Shown here in pieces: positions 33,101 through 47,090 of a stretch of DNA of 64,000 nucleotides. Below the pieces are notes generated by a model. The model worked only from the letters and a program-made list of their open reading frames with translations, was not told the DNA's origin and ran no database searches. Within the stretch, counting starts at the first letter, position 1, and every line of letters starts with the position of its first letter. The translations under genes and the position numbers were made by a program. Source of the stretch: Ophthalmolycus amberensis (Eukaryota > Chordata > Actinopteri > Perciformes > Zoarcidae); the NCBI GenBank assembly GCA_024529925.1, contig JAFEUB010001052.1, positions 621,501-685,500 on the forward strand, given 5' to 3'.

Positions 33101-36100
33101 GGATGAAACCGGTACACCGCCCACCCCTACTCTTATTTAATCGTCAGTATGGTTGGATCATTGCACAGCGTTAAGTTCTCCATCTACAAAACGTGACTTT
33201 TTCAAGAAACCCTTCATACAAAATAACATCTATTTGCAAAGAGGACTTTCTACATCCTAAAAGCACTTCTAGCCGTCTCTGCCACCTGACTAATAACCAA
33301 TCAAACCTTTGTGTCCGGGGATTCTAAACCTTTGAATGGCAGTGTGCATACGGAGACTCCCCGTAAAACCAAATGTGTTTTTGTTCAATAGGGGAGACCC
33401 TACATTGGTGAAGACTAATGTTGGCATCACAACCGGCTACCTCATATCTGGTAAGAGAAACGTACAGTTTACCCAGGTAATGGTTGTGAAAATGAGACCA
33501 GAAGAACGTGCACGTCATTTGTCATAAGATGTGATAACTTCATGCTTGGAGAACTCACTTGAGTTGTGGCTCTAGGGTGTGTGGTCAGAAATAAAATAGA
33601 CAATTTTCAAATAAAGTATTTCAATTTTTCAGTGTGGTCTTGTTCAGTTGTATGCAGTTCAAATGTTTTGATTTCACCCATGACATCTCTCTCTCCCCCC
33701 CCCCCGCGCTTCTGTGTTCCAGATCTGCTGCTGATATTTTACTATTGGAAGGCGATAGGCGACAAATTTTTTGTAGTTCACCATCTGGCAGCATTGTATG
33801 CTTACTACTATGTCCTGGTGAGTGCCCTATTGTCCAATAGCAGAACGTGCAGGCAAGATGGGAAGGAGACAACCAAAGGGTGAACAGCTGTGTCCTGTCA
33901 AGCTGGGCCTTTTACCGAACTTAGCCACCATTCAGCAAGTGTCCCCGACTGTCTCCATGCAGCTCGTATAGTTTGGTTGAATACGCACAAGGCAAGTACA
34001 GTAGGTGCGACAAGTGACATACCCTAAACTGTACAGTCACATCAGACAAGGAAACCGTACAGATGTTCGAAGTCCACCTCATTGGCTTCGTCTCTCTCGG
34101 TGGAAGTGACATAAAGTGCTTCAGTAATGCACCAGTCGGTGAGTTACAGTCTCTCCAGAACTGTTTCCCTGCACAGTTTTGTGCAAGTGCTGAGCGGTTG
34201 TATTCTCTAACCCGCCCCGGATAATGGCAAGTTTAAATGATGTGAGGATTGCAGGAATAACATGACTGTAGGTTTCAGGGTCAGTTTGGCATTTCACTCC
34301 GGTTTAGCGATCGTTAAAGCTGCACTGTAAAAAGCAATCTTATCAAAAAATACACGACGGTGTCGCTCTCTGTCATTATTACGAAATCAGCCGTGGTTAT
34401 TGACAGGTTATTGACCCGATGATAATGTCACAAGTCCTCTGCGGTACATGGTCATGGTGTGCAGTTGGCTCTAATCCAGATATGGAGACAGTTTAGTGTA
34501 CTCTGCATTTACGGGCAGTGCTGTTCACTCTTGGTTCGATCTGAAACCCTCTAGGTTGCCAGGATCTGTTTGGTAAATATTATGGAAATGAATGACTATG
34601 GTATTTTTTGCATGGAATGCTCAATGATGGTACTGGCTGATGACCCCCCCCCCCCCCCCCCCTCTCACCTTGCCCTTACAATTTCTGTGCTTTCTGTTTG
34701 TTTTACTGACCCCCCCCCCCCCCCTTTTAAATGTTGTATGAATCCGGCGCATGTCGAGCTTCGCTGTATGCTAAACTGTAACCACCGTGTGCATGCTTGC
34801 AGCTCTGAAGCGTTCTACACAGGCGGGGTTCCTTCTCTTGCCACTGTGCATGCTATAGCAAACAGTATTTGACTTTCTTAGTTACTTCCCTGCCTATCTA
34901 CATTACCTGCCCACCTGTCTGTTGTTGTGCCAGTTCTGCCTCTTCTTTCTCTTCCTTACACTCCTCCTGAGATTCCCCCCGATGAGGGAAAAACTGACAA
35001 AGCCACTCAAATAATGTCATCCACACGACCCCGAGATGAAAGCGCAGCACCAGATAGCCATACCATGCTGAATGTATTCCATCAGGTGTACTCTGAGCTT
35101 ACAGAATTACTGTTGTTAATGCTATTAAAAGTTTCCTTTTATACCCAGTTTATTTTAGTCAACTAACTCGGTGTGTTCCCCTTGAATACGTGCTCTGTAT
35201 TTTGAGGAAAATGCAAAAGGACACTAAGTGTGCATTGCTCTGCCTGAGTCCCCATACTTTTCTTGGATTTAACCTTTTTTTACGTTGCTAAAAAGCAGTA
35301 AAACACTGTGGACATTTGGTTTCAACCACATGTTTGGTGTAAACCTCGCAGTCGAGGTTTACATTTTACCCCTAAAGTCGCTGGATGGATTTACAGATTT
35401 GATTTTCTTCTTTTAATGTGACATACATCATATTAGTGTCTGTCTTCATTGCGTTGATAATGAGGAATATCACTCTTCCACATTCCTGCGTCCAAACAAT
35501 AATTGCATTAAAACAGTGTTACATCGTTGGAATAAATATATGATTCATGACCGACTGTAAATCCAGCCTTTCATCTGGAGAAACGGAGCAATGTATAAAT
35601 TAGATGACTGAAGCGAAGTAGGCCATACTGTTACTGGACACTCATGACTGTTTCCTTAGACTGGATCTGGAAATTCATGTGGGATAACAGAATGAATGCT
35701 CTGCGTTAGTCAATGGTGGCAGAAAACATATTGTGAGCCACATTACCGTAGCCATATTCAATTTGCGGTAAAACCCCAATAAATGTGGTTAACCCCTTGA
35801 TGTCATTTTTATTTTATTTAGTTTTTTATTAAGTCAAATGTGTCGTATGTTGTCAAAGTCTCATTAGTTAACGTGTTGGGTGTTTTTACGTGGACGTTTT
35901 CATGTCAAATACACAATAAATTCGACCAACTCAAAATATGAATATTAATTAAACCCTGCGGCACACAGCCAAATTAAGGCCTAAATGTTTTGATTATTGA
36001 TTAATCGTTCACTAATGGATTTTTTTCGACAGCATAATCTGTATTTTCTGTGTGTTTTAACAGTCAAGCATAGCCTAACCAAAAATACAATGCATTAACT

Positions 36101-39100
36101 GCTGTGTAACTATGAGATGCATGCTTTCTTCTCAGTGTTGTAAATGTTGCTTCTTATTTGCTTCCCATTGTGGTTGCATCTTTTTTTGTCTTTCTGTCTC
36201 TGCGTCCTCCGCTAACTTTAACATAAATAGCCCTTCTTCAAACCCTACATGCAAAAACTGCCAACATCAAGTCGGACTGTGTCGTCCGCGTTCATGCAAA
36301 AAAACTACCAAAAAGGTTGTGTGTCATTTAGAAACCCAGAGCAGGTCAGGTCTTGGTCCTTTTCCTGTCTTGTCTGCTGCTATTGCTGTTGTGTTGCACT
36401 GAGCAGATATGATGCCCAGTCACAGTATGGACTTACCAGTTCCTAGAGGTACTAGTATTCCTCATGCTAGGTGGAAGGTTCAAATCATACCGTACAAAAA
36501 CTGCAATGCAGATTACCCTGTTTGTGTCACATGGTAAGTATGTTTTAATGTCCAGCTTTTATTTCAGCCCTGACTGTAAGTCTACCGGTACTTGTAAATG
36601 CAGTTGAAGCCTGGCCACTAGCCAAATAACCCTAAAGTTCCTGGTGGGTCTTTCGGTGAAATTGAATGCTGTGATTTGTCTCTTAATTTTGAGTCTGACT
36701 TATGTGCTGAATTTTTACGGTCAGGAGTTAGACCCAAAATTCAAAATCCCAACTATTTTAATTGCAGTTAAGATGTAGATCACTGCAGAATAATTCAGTC
36801 TTTCAGTCAGTAAATGTATCTGGCTAATGGCACCATTTTAATCAACACTATTCAAGATGGGGAGTCCTGAAAGCATCTCGGTTGTAAGATCATCTTCATT
36901 CTATTCAGCAGCAGCGAAAATGGTTCAATTGGAACAGAAATCACTCGCTTTAAGCTTCTCTCGTGGTCGGATCACTCAAGGGCTTCACAGTGGGCTTCTG
37001 TCCGGGTCAGAAACCACTGTTTGTAGTTGGCGCCTTTGTAATATTGCAACCGTGGTTAGCTTCATTAGGAATTGTTTCGAGCACTCGTAATCCAGTTTTG
37101 AGTTCAGGTTCAAACCTGCTGAAGATGATCTCACACAGCATGGAATTCAGGCCCTGACCTTCTAAACGACGACATGTTTGGCAGTTAAACGTATCGCTTT
37201 TTACTCTGCATGGCTTCTGGTTGCTCCTTTTTTAAATAGTGGCTGGCTGAATGTATGTAGTGGTTGTACATCGTATGTATCAAAGCCTGTGCTGTGTTGA
37301 TATTTTGCTCGAAACCCCTCTTAATGTCGAGATGTTCCTCAGATGAACTGCAGTGCATTGTGGTCTTCACAGTATGTTTGAAGACATTAAATATTGCATG
37401 TTGACTTTTTGCTTTTTCAGGCAAAGCAATTTATTGTCTCTCTAAAAACAGGCCCAATGATGGTTGGTAAATATGCATCTAGTGTTCTCTTGGAGTTCCT
37501 ATGTTTTCATTGAATTTGACTTTAAAGGGAAAATTCACCACCTCTTCATGTGTAAGTCCAATTAGTGTCGATTGTACATGTATTCGGTTGAAGCAACACA
37601 TTCCTCAGTGTGCGCTAAATATCGACTGAGAAAACTTGAGTTTGCAGCAGCTGCAAAATGTGTTTATCTTCTGCATTCAGTGGCATCATTTGACGCGACA
37701 GCGGCGCCGTTAGTGGAAAGGAAGACCTACCGGCTATTTCAAGCCTGGATTTCTATTCTCCGCTTTTGTCCCTCAAAAGCAGAACTTCCTTGTTTTCTTC
37801 GCTGGTATTGCAAACTAGCTACATTTCCAACAGTGCAAATGGCAACCCGAAGGGCATGTTATGGACGTGGTTACATGTTACAGTGTTTTTGGCTTACTCG
37901 GATATACAGTTGTGTTTACCCAGAGTATGTGCCTGGAGAACTGCAGCAGAGGTTCTGGTAGCATTAGCTGTGGAAGAGGATTATGTTCTGACAGGGACCC
38001 TCTAGGCATCAGAAGCTCACGGACAATGCAAGTAATTGGAAATAATTGCTTCAATGACATTTACAATCAACAGTGATTGGACATCAACATACAAGGTGTT
38101 GGATTTTCCCTGTAATATTTAAGTTTCCGTGAGGATGATTTCTTGTGATTTTTCAATATTTGTTTTACATATCTCCAAAAAGCTAAATTTCCATAAAATT
38201 TGCTGAGTATTCTTGGTCTCCATAGAATAAATCCTTCAATTGTCCATACTCCTAAGAGGATGAGCCATGTCCATTTTTGAATAACTGTGCCAATCTCAAG
38301 CAAAAAATGTCAACATTACTCCAAAGATATCAGATACTCAAACAGATTGATTGTGGTCAGCACATTCATGCTCCCCAGGGAATGAACCATTTTCATTTAA
38401 AGACAACTGTGTCAACAAGCCCTTAGTGTGAACAACTGACTTGGATCACAATGCATTACAGTTGATCTGTTATTTTGCTCCTTTTATAGTATGGACTAGT
38501 TTATTCTCACAATAGATGAGGGGAATGAATCATTAGGAAAGTCTAATTAAAGACCTAGTCTAATTTTAGCTGAAGACTAATTGTGTGCCCTGAAGGAGAA
38601 GGCTCTTTTCTTAGATCTGCCAAATAGGGCTATATTTGGGAGGACGTCATCTAATTTTAATCTTGAGTTCCCCACACCAACAAAAGTATGTCTTGAAATA
38701 TCATATGGTTGTGTCTGACGATTGGAAACGTACCTTAATTACCTCGTTACTCTGAGGAGCAGGCGGTGCATCAGCTTCATGCCTGCTGAATCCAAATGAC
38801 TCGTCTTGTTTTTGTCCCTTTCATGTTTCGTTGTCTTCCTGTTCTTACCTTGTTCTTCCAGGGCATCGGAATGTTGCCTTATTTTGCTAACTTCCGTCTG
38901 CTTGCGGAGTTTTCTACACCCTGTGTGAACCAGCGGTACGTACCCGTTTACTAATGACCTGGGCTTTGGGTCTTAAAATTCAGGTTTGGAGCTCAATTTA
39001 CATTTTCTGGAGATTAAATTTCAGAACTTGTGTTAATTGTTAACGGATTTAAATTACATGAAGGTAATCCATTGCTTCTCGGATGTTCTCTTTGTGTTCG

Positions 39101-39561
39101 GATTAGATAAATTGAAATCCGAAGATACTTTAGACAACAGGCTCCTAACTGTTTATGTAAAGTGCCAAGTTACTTGTGATTGTCTTCAACATTTACATAT
39201 CCTGCCAGACACTTTTTTTCTTAACCATGTGTTGTGTTTCAGCTGGTTCTATGAGGTACTAGGTTATTCCAAGTCCTCCCGGCCCAACATGGCGAATGGC
39301 GTTGCCATGGCGGTAGTCTTTTTCGTGGTCCGCATCGCCGTCATGCCAGTCTACTACATTCGTATGTATGGGGTCTATGGCACTGAGGCGTTCTACCTGG
39401 TGCCCTGGGGTGGCCGTGTAGCCTGGATCTGCTCCAGTATCTGCTTGGACATCATGAACATTATGTGGATGCACAAGATTGCCCGCGGCTGCTACAAGGT
39501 GCTGCGTTCGGCACGCCAGAGCAAAGCCGGCATGCCTCAGGAGAATGGGAAGACGGATTAA
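30188..39561 (+). CDS. tlcd4: tlcd4 (TMEM56) TLC domain-containing membrane protein
   Basis: Six coding exons: 30188-30342, 31737-31826, 33392-33450, 33723-33817, 38862-38935, 39243-39561 (TAA). All junctions are GT-AG and in phase, giving 263 residues, equal to human TLCD4 as I recall it. The start GGTGGCCATGG is a good Kozak context. Recognition motifs: [39 protein letters not shown] followed by [10 protein letters not shown] (His 121-122), [19 protein letters not shown] and [15 protein letters not shown]. About six hydrophobic segments are visible, as expected for the TRAM-LAG1-CLN8 fold in an internal membrane. The molecular role of TLCD4 is not established; TLC relatives act in ceramide synthesis or membrane lipid composition. 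Intron 4 is long (5.0 kb, 33818-38861). The sequence resembles TLCD4 more than TLCD5 (TMEM136). The a/b paralogue is undecided. Confidence 0.93.
35339..35362. repeat. perfect 10-bp hairpin in tlcd4 intron 4
   Basis: The arms gtaaacctcg and cgaggtttac are exact reverse complements around a 4-nt loop (cagt). It is small, and no other sign of function was seen. Confidence 0.8.
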
Positions 39562-41915
39562 AGGAATCGGGGTGTCGGTGGTGAGAAAGCCACAGCAGAG
39601 ACACAATGACGTCACTCTCAGCGCATCGGGGGAGCAGCAGCTCGGACACTTACCTGTCGCACCTGGGAAGAGTGATATCACAGGACCGAATGTAACGAGG
39701 GAAATTGAGTCACTTGAGATGGACCGTTGAACTGGGCCATCCCGAAGCCATGACATGAACTGTCAGCAATACCGTGTGCACGGCCAATTATTGTTCTCTT
39801 GAACAATCTACCACCACACAAGAGTCCTGGGACTCTTAGCCCAACCACAAATTGTCAAAAAGTTGACCGTTATTTACATACTTTGTGTGAAAACAAAATA
39901 TATATATATATTATTTTTTTTCTCAAAGTATTGTTATTTTCAATCCCAGAATTACACAGTTAATCACTCAACCACTGCAATTCAGTTAAGATAAGTGTAT
40001 CTGACATGGTGAGTCTTGGTTGCATTTGAATGGTGTAATTTATACGATGTAGGGTTGAAAGGGCCCCGGTACACTGTATGTTGTCTATTTATTTTGTCTT
40101 GCTGGGGTCGAGGCAAATTAGTTTTCAAACATACAAACAGTTGAAGATGTTGTTTTTAATGAAAAGGAAGCTGGTGTACAGAATAACCTAGAAATGCAAA
40201 AAGGGAAACCGAATGTCAATGCTGCGTTTGTACGCTGACGTGAAGCAATGCGAGAACATTCGTTGTCCTTAATAATATTGAGGCGACAATGTTTATACAA
40301 CCTGAAATTCCACACTGTAAAAAAAGAGAAGAAAATGACTTTTTGTTAACAAAGATTAGTTATTGACACGGTTTTGTGGGAGCTGTCATTTATGTCACAT
40401 TGTGCGGTGCATGCTAAAGGCTCAAACTGACCTGGAGTGCTGATTCGGAATCAGTGTCATAGACAAAAAGAATAAGTACAGACAAAGAGCGGCTGCTTTG
40501 GAGGACTTCTGTATGCTAAGAGGCTTAGTGGGAAATCTGGAATGTATGGAAACTTAAAGATTCACGTTATCATTCTACTGTCAAAGCTGCCAATCATCGT
40601 ACAACACTGAACACAGGAACAAATCTCCTCATCGGGTTTTAAGACAAATGTAGGCCAGTCATTTGTTTTTATTCGTCGATGGTTTACGGAACATGTACTT
40701 GAATTTTCATTGTAAATGTATCTTTGTATGAGCTGTACATCAAAAGCTGTCTTCAAATGTTTCGTCAAACAGAAACGGGGGATTGCTAGTTTTGAAAATA
40801 CGCCTTGCTATGTTCAGCACTTGATTTTGTTGCCTTTTTAAAACAACTCATGCTTGCACACTGAATACTTTATTACATCCCAAAAAAAGAAAAAGAAATA
40901 GTGTGTTCCACGTCTAATGCTGTCTAATGTGATTGTTTGGCCTTTTGTTTCAAATGTTAAACCAAGAGATTTGTTAAGGCTGGTTGTTTTAGTGCTTTTT
41001 GTTTTATGTTTTAGGGGTTTTTTGTTCACATCCATGAGCATTTTTAATACAGTGCCAACTTGCAGCCATGATGTGATGGTTCAGACCAAGTCTCTGCACG
41101 CTGTTGTTAGTCACAGGAGGACGAGGCTCGGTGCCGTTTTGGCGTGGTGGAACGGTGTGAAACACTTCTTGTCACTTACGCCATTCGTCTACAGGCAGTG
41201 TGTTTAGAACAGGGTGGACTCGAGTGGATCATCACTGTCTCGCATCTTGGGAAAGAGTCAGGATGTGTTCATATTTCACTGGAGTTAAATGGAAACCAGG
41301 CGAGGTCATGCATGGCCAGTATGGTCGTCTTCTTCATGCACCTTCTATAACTGCATATTGTATTGCATGGGGATTGCACTGTAAACAAAATAGCATATAG
41401 CTACATTTGCAAGACAACCTTTTGTTCTCTTTTCTTTCTTTCTTTCCCTATAGTACATGTACATAATGTTTGCTGAAACGTTATTCTCGTACTGTGCCAC
41501 ATAATGTAATCCACAGATGATGATGATGCCGATGATGATGCGTTGAAAATGTCATAAAGCAGATATTTAGTATAATATCCAGCACAGAAATGATCAGTAA
41601 GGGAATGCTTGAATACTAATCAGGACCGTCTATAACAATCTGGGAAGTGCAAACAAACCTGAATCCTATGAGCATCTTGCATTGTATGCGTACCATTGTC
41701 TTTAATTTATGAATCCAAGAGAAGTAGACACAAAAACAATGCTGATGCTATAATACGGAGCATGGTGCTGCTGGTGGTGGTGTTTCTGTTCTGAATGTTG
41801 TATGGGGAGAGATGTGAGTAGGTGGGAGTGTTAAGTGACATTCTATGAATGTATGGGAGGAGAGAAAATATATTTGTCATTTTCATTTGTTCTTTACAAT
41901 AAATACCAAATTAAC
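39562..41915 (+). other. tlcd4: tlcd4 3' UTR
   Basis: About 2.35 kb of noncoding sequence follow the stop and lead to caataaatacc, with AATAAA at 41898-41903 and a GT-rich stretch (gtgatgtgtgtc) after it, as at a cleavage site. No other gene was recognised here. Confidence 0.55.
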
Positions 41916-44430
41916 GGATGTGATGTGTGTCATTCGGGTTCTAACATCTTTGGCTGTTTAAAACAATCAATGAGCGTCTAATGTCTCAGATATGGATTTC
42001 ATGTCGCGGCTTGTTAACGTAAAAGCCTAATTTGTGGCACATCCCATCATTTGAAGACATCGTTGTCTTAATTGTGCTCACGAGATACCATTTGCCTCGA
42101 TGAAGCAGCATTGAAAATATTCAATGTCATTAATGTATTTAGTGAATTTTACTTTTGTCAATTTCATGGCTGACTTCTTTCTGGCAGTTACTAATGTTCT
42201 TAGTGGGGTACATTTCTTACATTCATATTTGATGGCAGCTTAACAACCCCACATAGAGCACCAATTGACATCAGAGACAATAATCAAACTGCCACTTCAC
42301 ATGGCAAAGAAGTTGTTTCCATGTTTTCACAAAATAGTGTTATTTTTACAAAACGCCCAGAATAGTAATAACACGGAAAAAGTTCCAGATGTCAAAGGTC
42401 TCGGATAATGTATATGCACGCTTGACTAAACACTGTAATTTGTGTACCCTGCTCACATATGTAAGTACGTGTAGGCGTTCAAAGGTCTGAAAAACGTTTA
42501 TTTTATTTTTTGTCAAAATAAACCAATATACATCATCAACAAGAACATGTTTTAATATTGTAACAATCACCACTCAGTGATGCGTGACCTGAGCAGGTAA
42601 TGTCTTACACGGGCCACTAGAGGACAGTGTTGCCATGTAATTCAGTTCTCTGGCCTCCCCCTGCCATATCTGCAGCCACTGAATCCTGCAGTGGGGCTTT
42701 GTTTTTTCTAGTCATCATCATCAATGAAAAGGATAAAACAAATTCACCGTACGACCAATGTGCCATCCAAATGTGTCTCTTCTTCTGCTGTTCACTTAAA
42801 CGTCCGACTGAGATGGAGAAAGGTATCACTTCTCTCCCTCTATTCTCTTCATTCTCTTCCTTGAGTCTCTTCCATGCAGAACATGTGCAAGGCCGTTGTG
42901 GTTACATTACAAAGCAGCCACTCTTGTGACAGACTTGTGCTGTCTGGCAGTGTTGTGGTATAATTTGACTCTTCTGCCTCTCAGCTTTGCTCGTGTTTAA
43001 CAATAGAATGACCTTCCCTCAAAACTGAGCGACCAGATTTGCCTAAATGACAATAGGAGGTGTGTATTGACAAAACACCAGAGATTACAAGCGTTACAAG
43101 CATGTGAAGATGCTATTTACCTGTTAAAAAGTATCACAACCAATCAAATACAAATATACACTGAAGTTGGATGCAACCTCAGTGTCTTTGAGGACACATA
43201 TCACTAATGTGTGAATGTCTATAATGCATTGTCATGAGACACATAACTTGTTTTTGTTTATTTGTACACTAACAACCCATAAAAGCTGAAGTGCGCCGAA
43301 GTTCTTGTCTCTGCTTAAAGCTCCTAATCTGTTTATTAGCTTGCAACAAAGTATATTTGCTTAAATCACATTGTTGAATTCGGGATAAACTTCTAAAAGT
43401 AACAACTTGTTTTCACCTGATTGTGTTATTTTAACATTTATCTCAACATATATTTAAACAGTCACCAGAACAGTGATACAGCTGTATCATTTTGTATCAG
43501 ATGATGTTTATTTATCTGTATCACGGGACTTTGGATTGTCAGTGACAGAAAGCTCTTCATCAGATTGAGTGTTGAATACTATTTAATGACAATTGTATCA
43601 TATATTATTGGTTCTCTAGAGTTTATTTGACATTCACAGCATTAATAGAGCAGCAAACAACTATTTGCTATGTCAAGATATAGTGGAGCAATGTCTACCC
43701 GAGCAGAGAATGAAGTTACTGTTCGTCTGTCTGTGTTGTAATCTGAGTTTCTCTGCGATTTCTTTACATATCTGGGCCGCCGTGCCTGCCTTTCAGTGCC
43801 CGTTAGTGCATGTGAGCCCCACCGGCTATTTCATGGCGGGGGTAGTGAACTACATGTAGTTAAAGTAGTAGTTTAACTACATTTTGCAGTCGTTTTCTGG
43901 CAGTTCAACTATTCACAATGAATCAAGTAGTTAAATTACTTTTTTGCCAATTTCGTGTAGTTAACTTCTGAAACTACAAACTTGTTCAGGCCAAAAGAGG
44001 AAAGGAATGATTTGTAATTTTTATTTTAACATTGTTTCTCTCCTGTAATTGAACCCCCTTTGACCAGCCCCGTCCCATTTTTCTCTCAATCATAGACTGT
44101 ATATAATGCGGCCACCGCCACACTCTTGACCTTCCACCTTTGTGTAGCTCCTGCATGTGCAAAAGGAGCATTGCTCAACGCTAACGGCATCATCATTTCC
44201 ATAAGGTTGAAGACTGTTTTTAGAAGTTAAGATTGTACATGTCAGATGTAACAAAACTGACGAGTTGTATTATATGCTGCTATAATTTTATATCACATAT
44301 ATCAATTTCTTAACTTTAAAAAAAAAAAAAAGCTCAAACTATTTTTTTAGCTCTGCTTTAAAAAGTAGATTCCCCAATATTGAAGTTGTTGTTTCTGGTT
44401 GAACCGCATTTACATCCTCGAGGCTCTCAT
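41916..44430. other. tlcd4-bco1l intergenic stretch, left part
   Basis: No gene was recognised. A repeat-like block rich in gtagttaaactac words lies at about 43845-43985 and resembles MITE-type fish repeats. The other frames are short and unsupported. Confidence 0.5.
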
Positions 44431-44441
44431 ATCGACTAGAC

Positions 44442-45250
44442 TAGGTGGGGGGAAAATCGATACAGCATAGTATCGCGATATTTTGCGTGGCGATATTGTA
44501 TCCATACACGGACGCCAAGTATCGATCTTTTATTATATAAACTATAAAAAATTATTAAAAAAATTACTAGAAAAATCAAATCAATTGCTTTTTCAGTCCA
44601 CTAGATGGTGCTGAGTTGTTTTCTGGTGAGGTCAGGAAAGGTCCCGGGTCAGCGTGATTGGTAGGAAGTTGGTCAAAACAAAGATAGAGACATCTGGCCT
44701 CACAACGGGGTTAAATCTGCCAACAGTAGCCAGGCTCATGGGGAGAGTGCAGCGCATAACTGTCTCTCTGCCCTTGACGTCCACGCATCGCAAGTTATAC
44801 TGAGTTATATAACTTATATAAGTTATAGTTCATATACTGAGTCCACACATTTGCATTTAGTTGAGTTGGACTATGTAGTAATACAAACGGTTCAGTTTGT
44901 CAGGTTCATGCAACATTTATGACATTGTTGGTCAGTCTGTCTGCTTGACAATCCTATTTTGCTGCAATAAAAATGATTGAAGTGAGATGAACAGACTGAA
45001 AACGTTATCTTATTAGATAAAACATGTTGACACAGTTTTCCTTTGGGGACATAATTTGAAGTTGAAAAAAGTAATAAATCGCAATATAGGCCTGTGGTAT
45101 CGCAATACTCAGAATATCGCAGTATCGTGATAATATCGCAGTAGTCGTGATAATATCGTATCGTGACCTAAGTATCGTGATAATATCGTATCGTGACCTA
45201 AGTATCGTGATAATATCGTATCGCGGGACCTCTGGTGATTCCCACCCCTA
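44442..45250. mobile_element. nonautonomous DNA-transposon-like element with TATCG repeats
   Basis: The ends are imperfect inverted copies: left taggtggggggaaaatc, and right (reverse complement) taggggtgggaatcacc. Inside, short words such as tatcgcgatat and atcgtgataatatcg recur. A 30-bp unit (from ctaagtatcgtgataatatc to gtatcgtgac) is repeated twice near the right end at about 45130-45225. No transposase frame and no clear target-site duplication were seen. hAT-like is a guess. Confidence 0.55.
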
Positions 45251-45804
45251 ATATCTGCCTGTGAGTAACGTCTTCCGCAAGCGAACATTCGAACACAAGC
45301 ACCAAACCTTATTTTACTGTTTGAAGGTTACACTTTAACATATAAGTAAAGGTCTTTTTTTTAACCTCCCAATTATACTTTATGATAATACACTTAATTA
45401 TAACAACAGGGCTAGGAACAGAATCTCATCAGCTGGTTATTCTGTGAAACAGACAAGATATTCGTCTATTTACCCTTGGAGGTGATGTGCATGTGGACTT
45501 TAACGTACTGATATGATTTATTATTATTACTCTTGCAGTTGTTGGTTTGCCATCATAAACTGCATGTCATTCCAGATATTATCAAGTACTGGATAACGGC
45601 GCTGCAGCCGATGGAGTTAACTGTGATTTTCACTATCTGGGAGTCAGTGCACATCCTTCCAAGAAAAATAATGCCACAGAATGAAATTACCTGTAGAGTG
45701 ATAGATATAAACCAAAGGTCCACACGCTTAGTGATGTAAGTCCGTAAAGCAATATTAAAACTGAAGTAACCAAAGCAGATTACCTGAAAGGACCTTCTTA
45801 AAGG

Positions 45805-47090
45805 CAAGGCAAGTTTATTTGTATAGCACATTTCAACAACAAGGCAATTCAAAGTGCTTCACAAAACCATTAAAAGCATCAAAACATAAAGCAAAAGAAA
45901 AGGAGATTTAAAAACAATTAAGAACATTCATTAAAACAGTAAAAAGCTAAAAATAGAAGAAAAGTTGCAAACAGAAAAGTCTTCAGTCTTGATTTTAAGG
46001 AGCTGAGGGTCTCAGCAGACCTGCAGCTTTCTGGGACTTTGTTCCAGATATGTGGAGCAGAAAAACGTGAACGCTGCTTCTCCATGTTTAGTTCTGACTC
46101 TGGGAACAGAAAGTAGACCGGTCCCAGACGACCTGAGGGGTCGGGATGGTTCATAAGGTAGCAGCAGATCAGAGATGTATTTTGGCCCAAAACCATTCAG
46201 TGCTTTGTAAACCAACAGCAGGATTTTAAAGTCAATTATTTGTTGGACAGGAAGCCAGTGCAAAGACCTCAGAACTGGAGTGATGTGATCCACTTTCTTG
46301 GTCTGTTCAGGTTGAGGTCTGAATCCATAACTACACCTCGATTTGTTTTCCGCCAGCCTGCGCTCAGCAAGAGAGGGCTGGTGTGGAGGAGAACTTCTGA
46401 AGAAACAGTTCACTGGTGTTTTCAGAGATGTAACGCTTTGTCACACCCTCGGTTTGGACATTTGCACTCTCAAAGAAAACACAAAAATGATCAGAGAGTG
46501 CAACATCAGTCACAGCTGACATCATCTTTGGTGATAATTAGGTCCAGAGTGTGACCCCTGTTGTGGGTGGGTCCTGCCACATGCTGAGTCAGATCATAGT
46601 TATCAAGGACACCGCATAGTTCTATAGACCCTCTGTCCTGGGGATTATCAACTGTGGATATTAAAATCACCAACAATAACAAGTCAAAATCAATACAGAT
46701 TATAGACAGCAGTTCAGTAAACTCATCAAAGAAGGTTGCACAGTATTTAGGTGGTCTGTAAATGTTTAGGAATAAAGCTTGAGTGGAATTGAGAGCCACA
46801 TATTCAAAAGAAGTAAAATGAGCAAAGGACATCTGCTTGCATTGAAGAGGAGCATTAGATAAAATAGCAACTCCACCTCCTTTCTTAGTGTGCTCTTGTT
46901 TCACTCATGAAACTGAAGTTGTGAGGTTTTGATTCAATAAGAACAGCTGCACTGTTATCTAAGTTTCAGTTAAAAACAAAAAGTCCAGTTTGTGCCTAAC
47001 AATAAAATCATTGATTAAAAATGTTTTTCCTGACAGAGACCTGATATTTAATAAAGCTAAGTTTAATGTGTTTCAAGCTTTATTTGCCCA
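45805..47090 (-). mobile_element. internally deleted L2/CR1-type LINE
   Basis: Read on the - strand, 46904-46506 encodes endonuclease-like sequence (SFEYVALNSTQALFLNIYRP and GPTHNRGHTLDLIITKDD). Then 46413-45918 encodes the C-terminal end of the polyprotein (HITPVLRSLHWLPVQQIIDF, LLPYEPSRPLRSSGTGLLSV, AAFTFF). The reverse-transcriptase core with the YADD box is missing between them, and there is at least one frame break near 46100-46200. The 3' end (ggcaaggcaagtttatttgt on the + strand) is the common fish LINE terminus. Not functional. Confidence 0.8.

Noticed and set aside
38990..39242. Extending the last tlcd4 exon leftward to the ATG at 39037
   Set aside because: The acceptor tgttgtgtttcag at 39242 and the phase from the previous exon (cg|c tgg) show that the upstream part is intron.
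39259..39756. 165-codon open frame antisense to the last tlcd4 exon
   Set aside because: Shadow; the + strand encodes the conserved TLC C-terminus.
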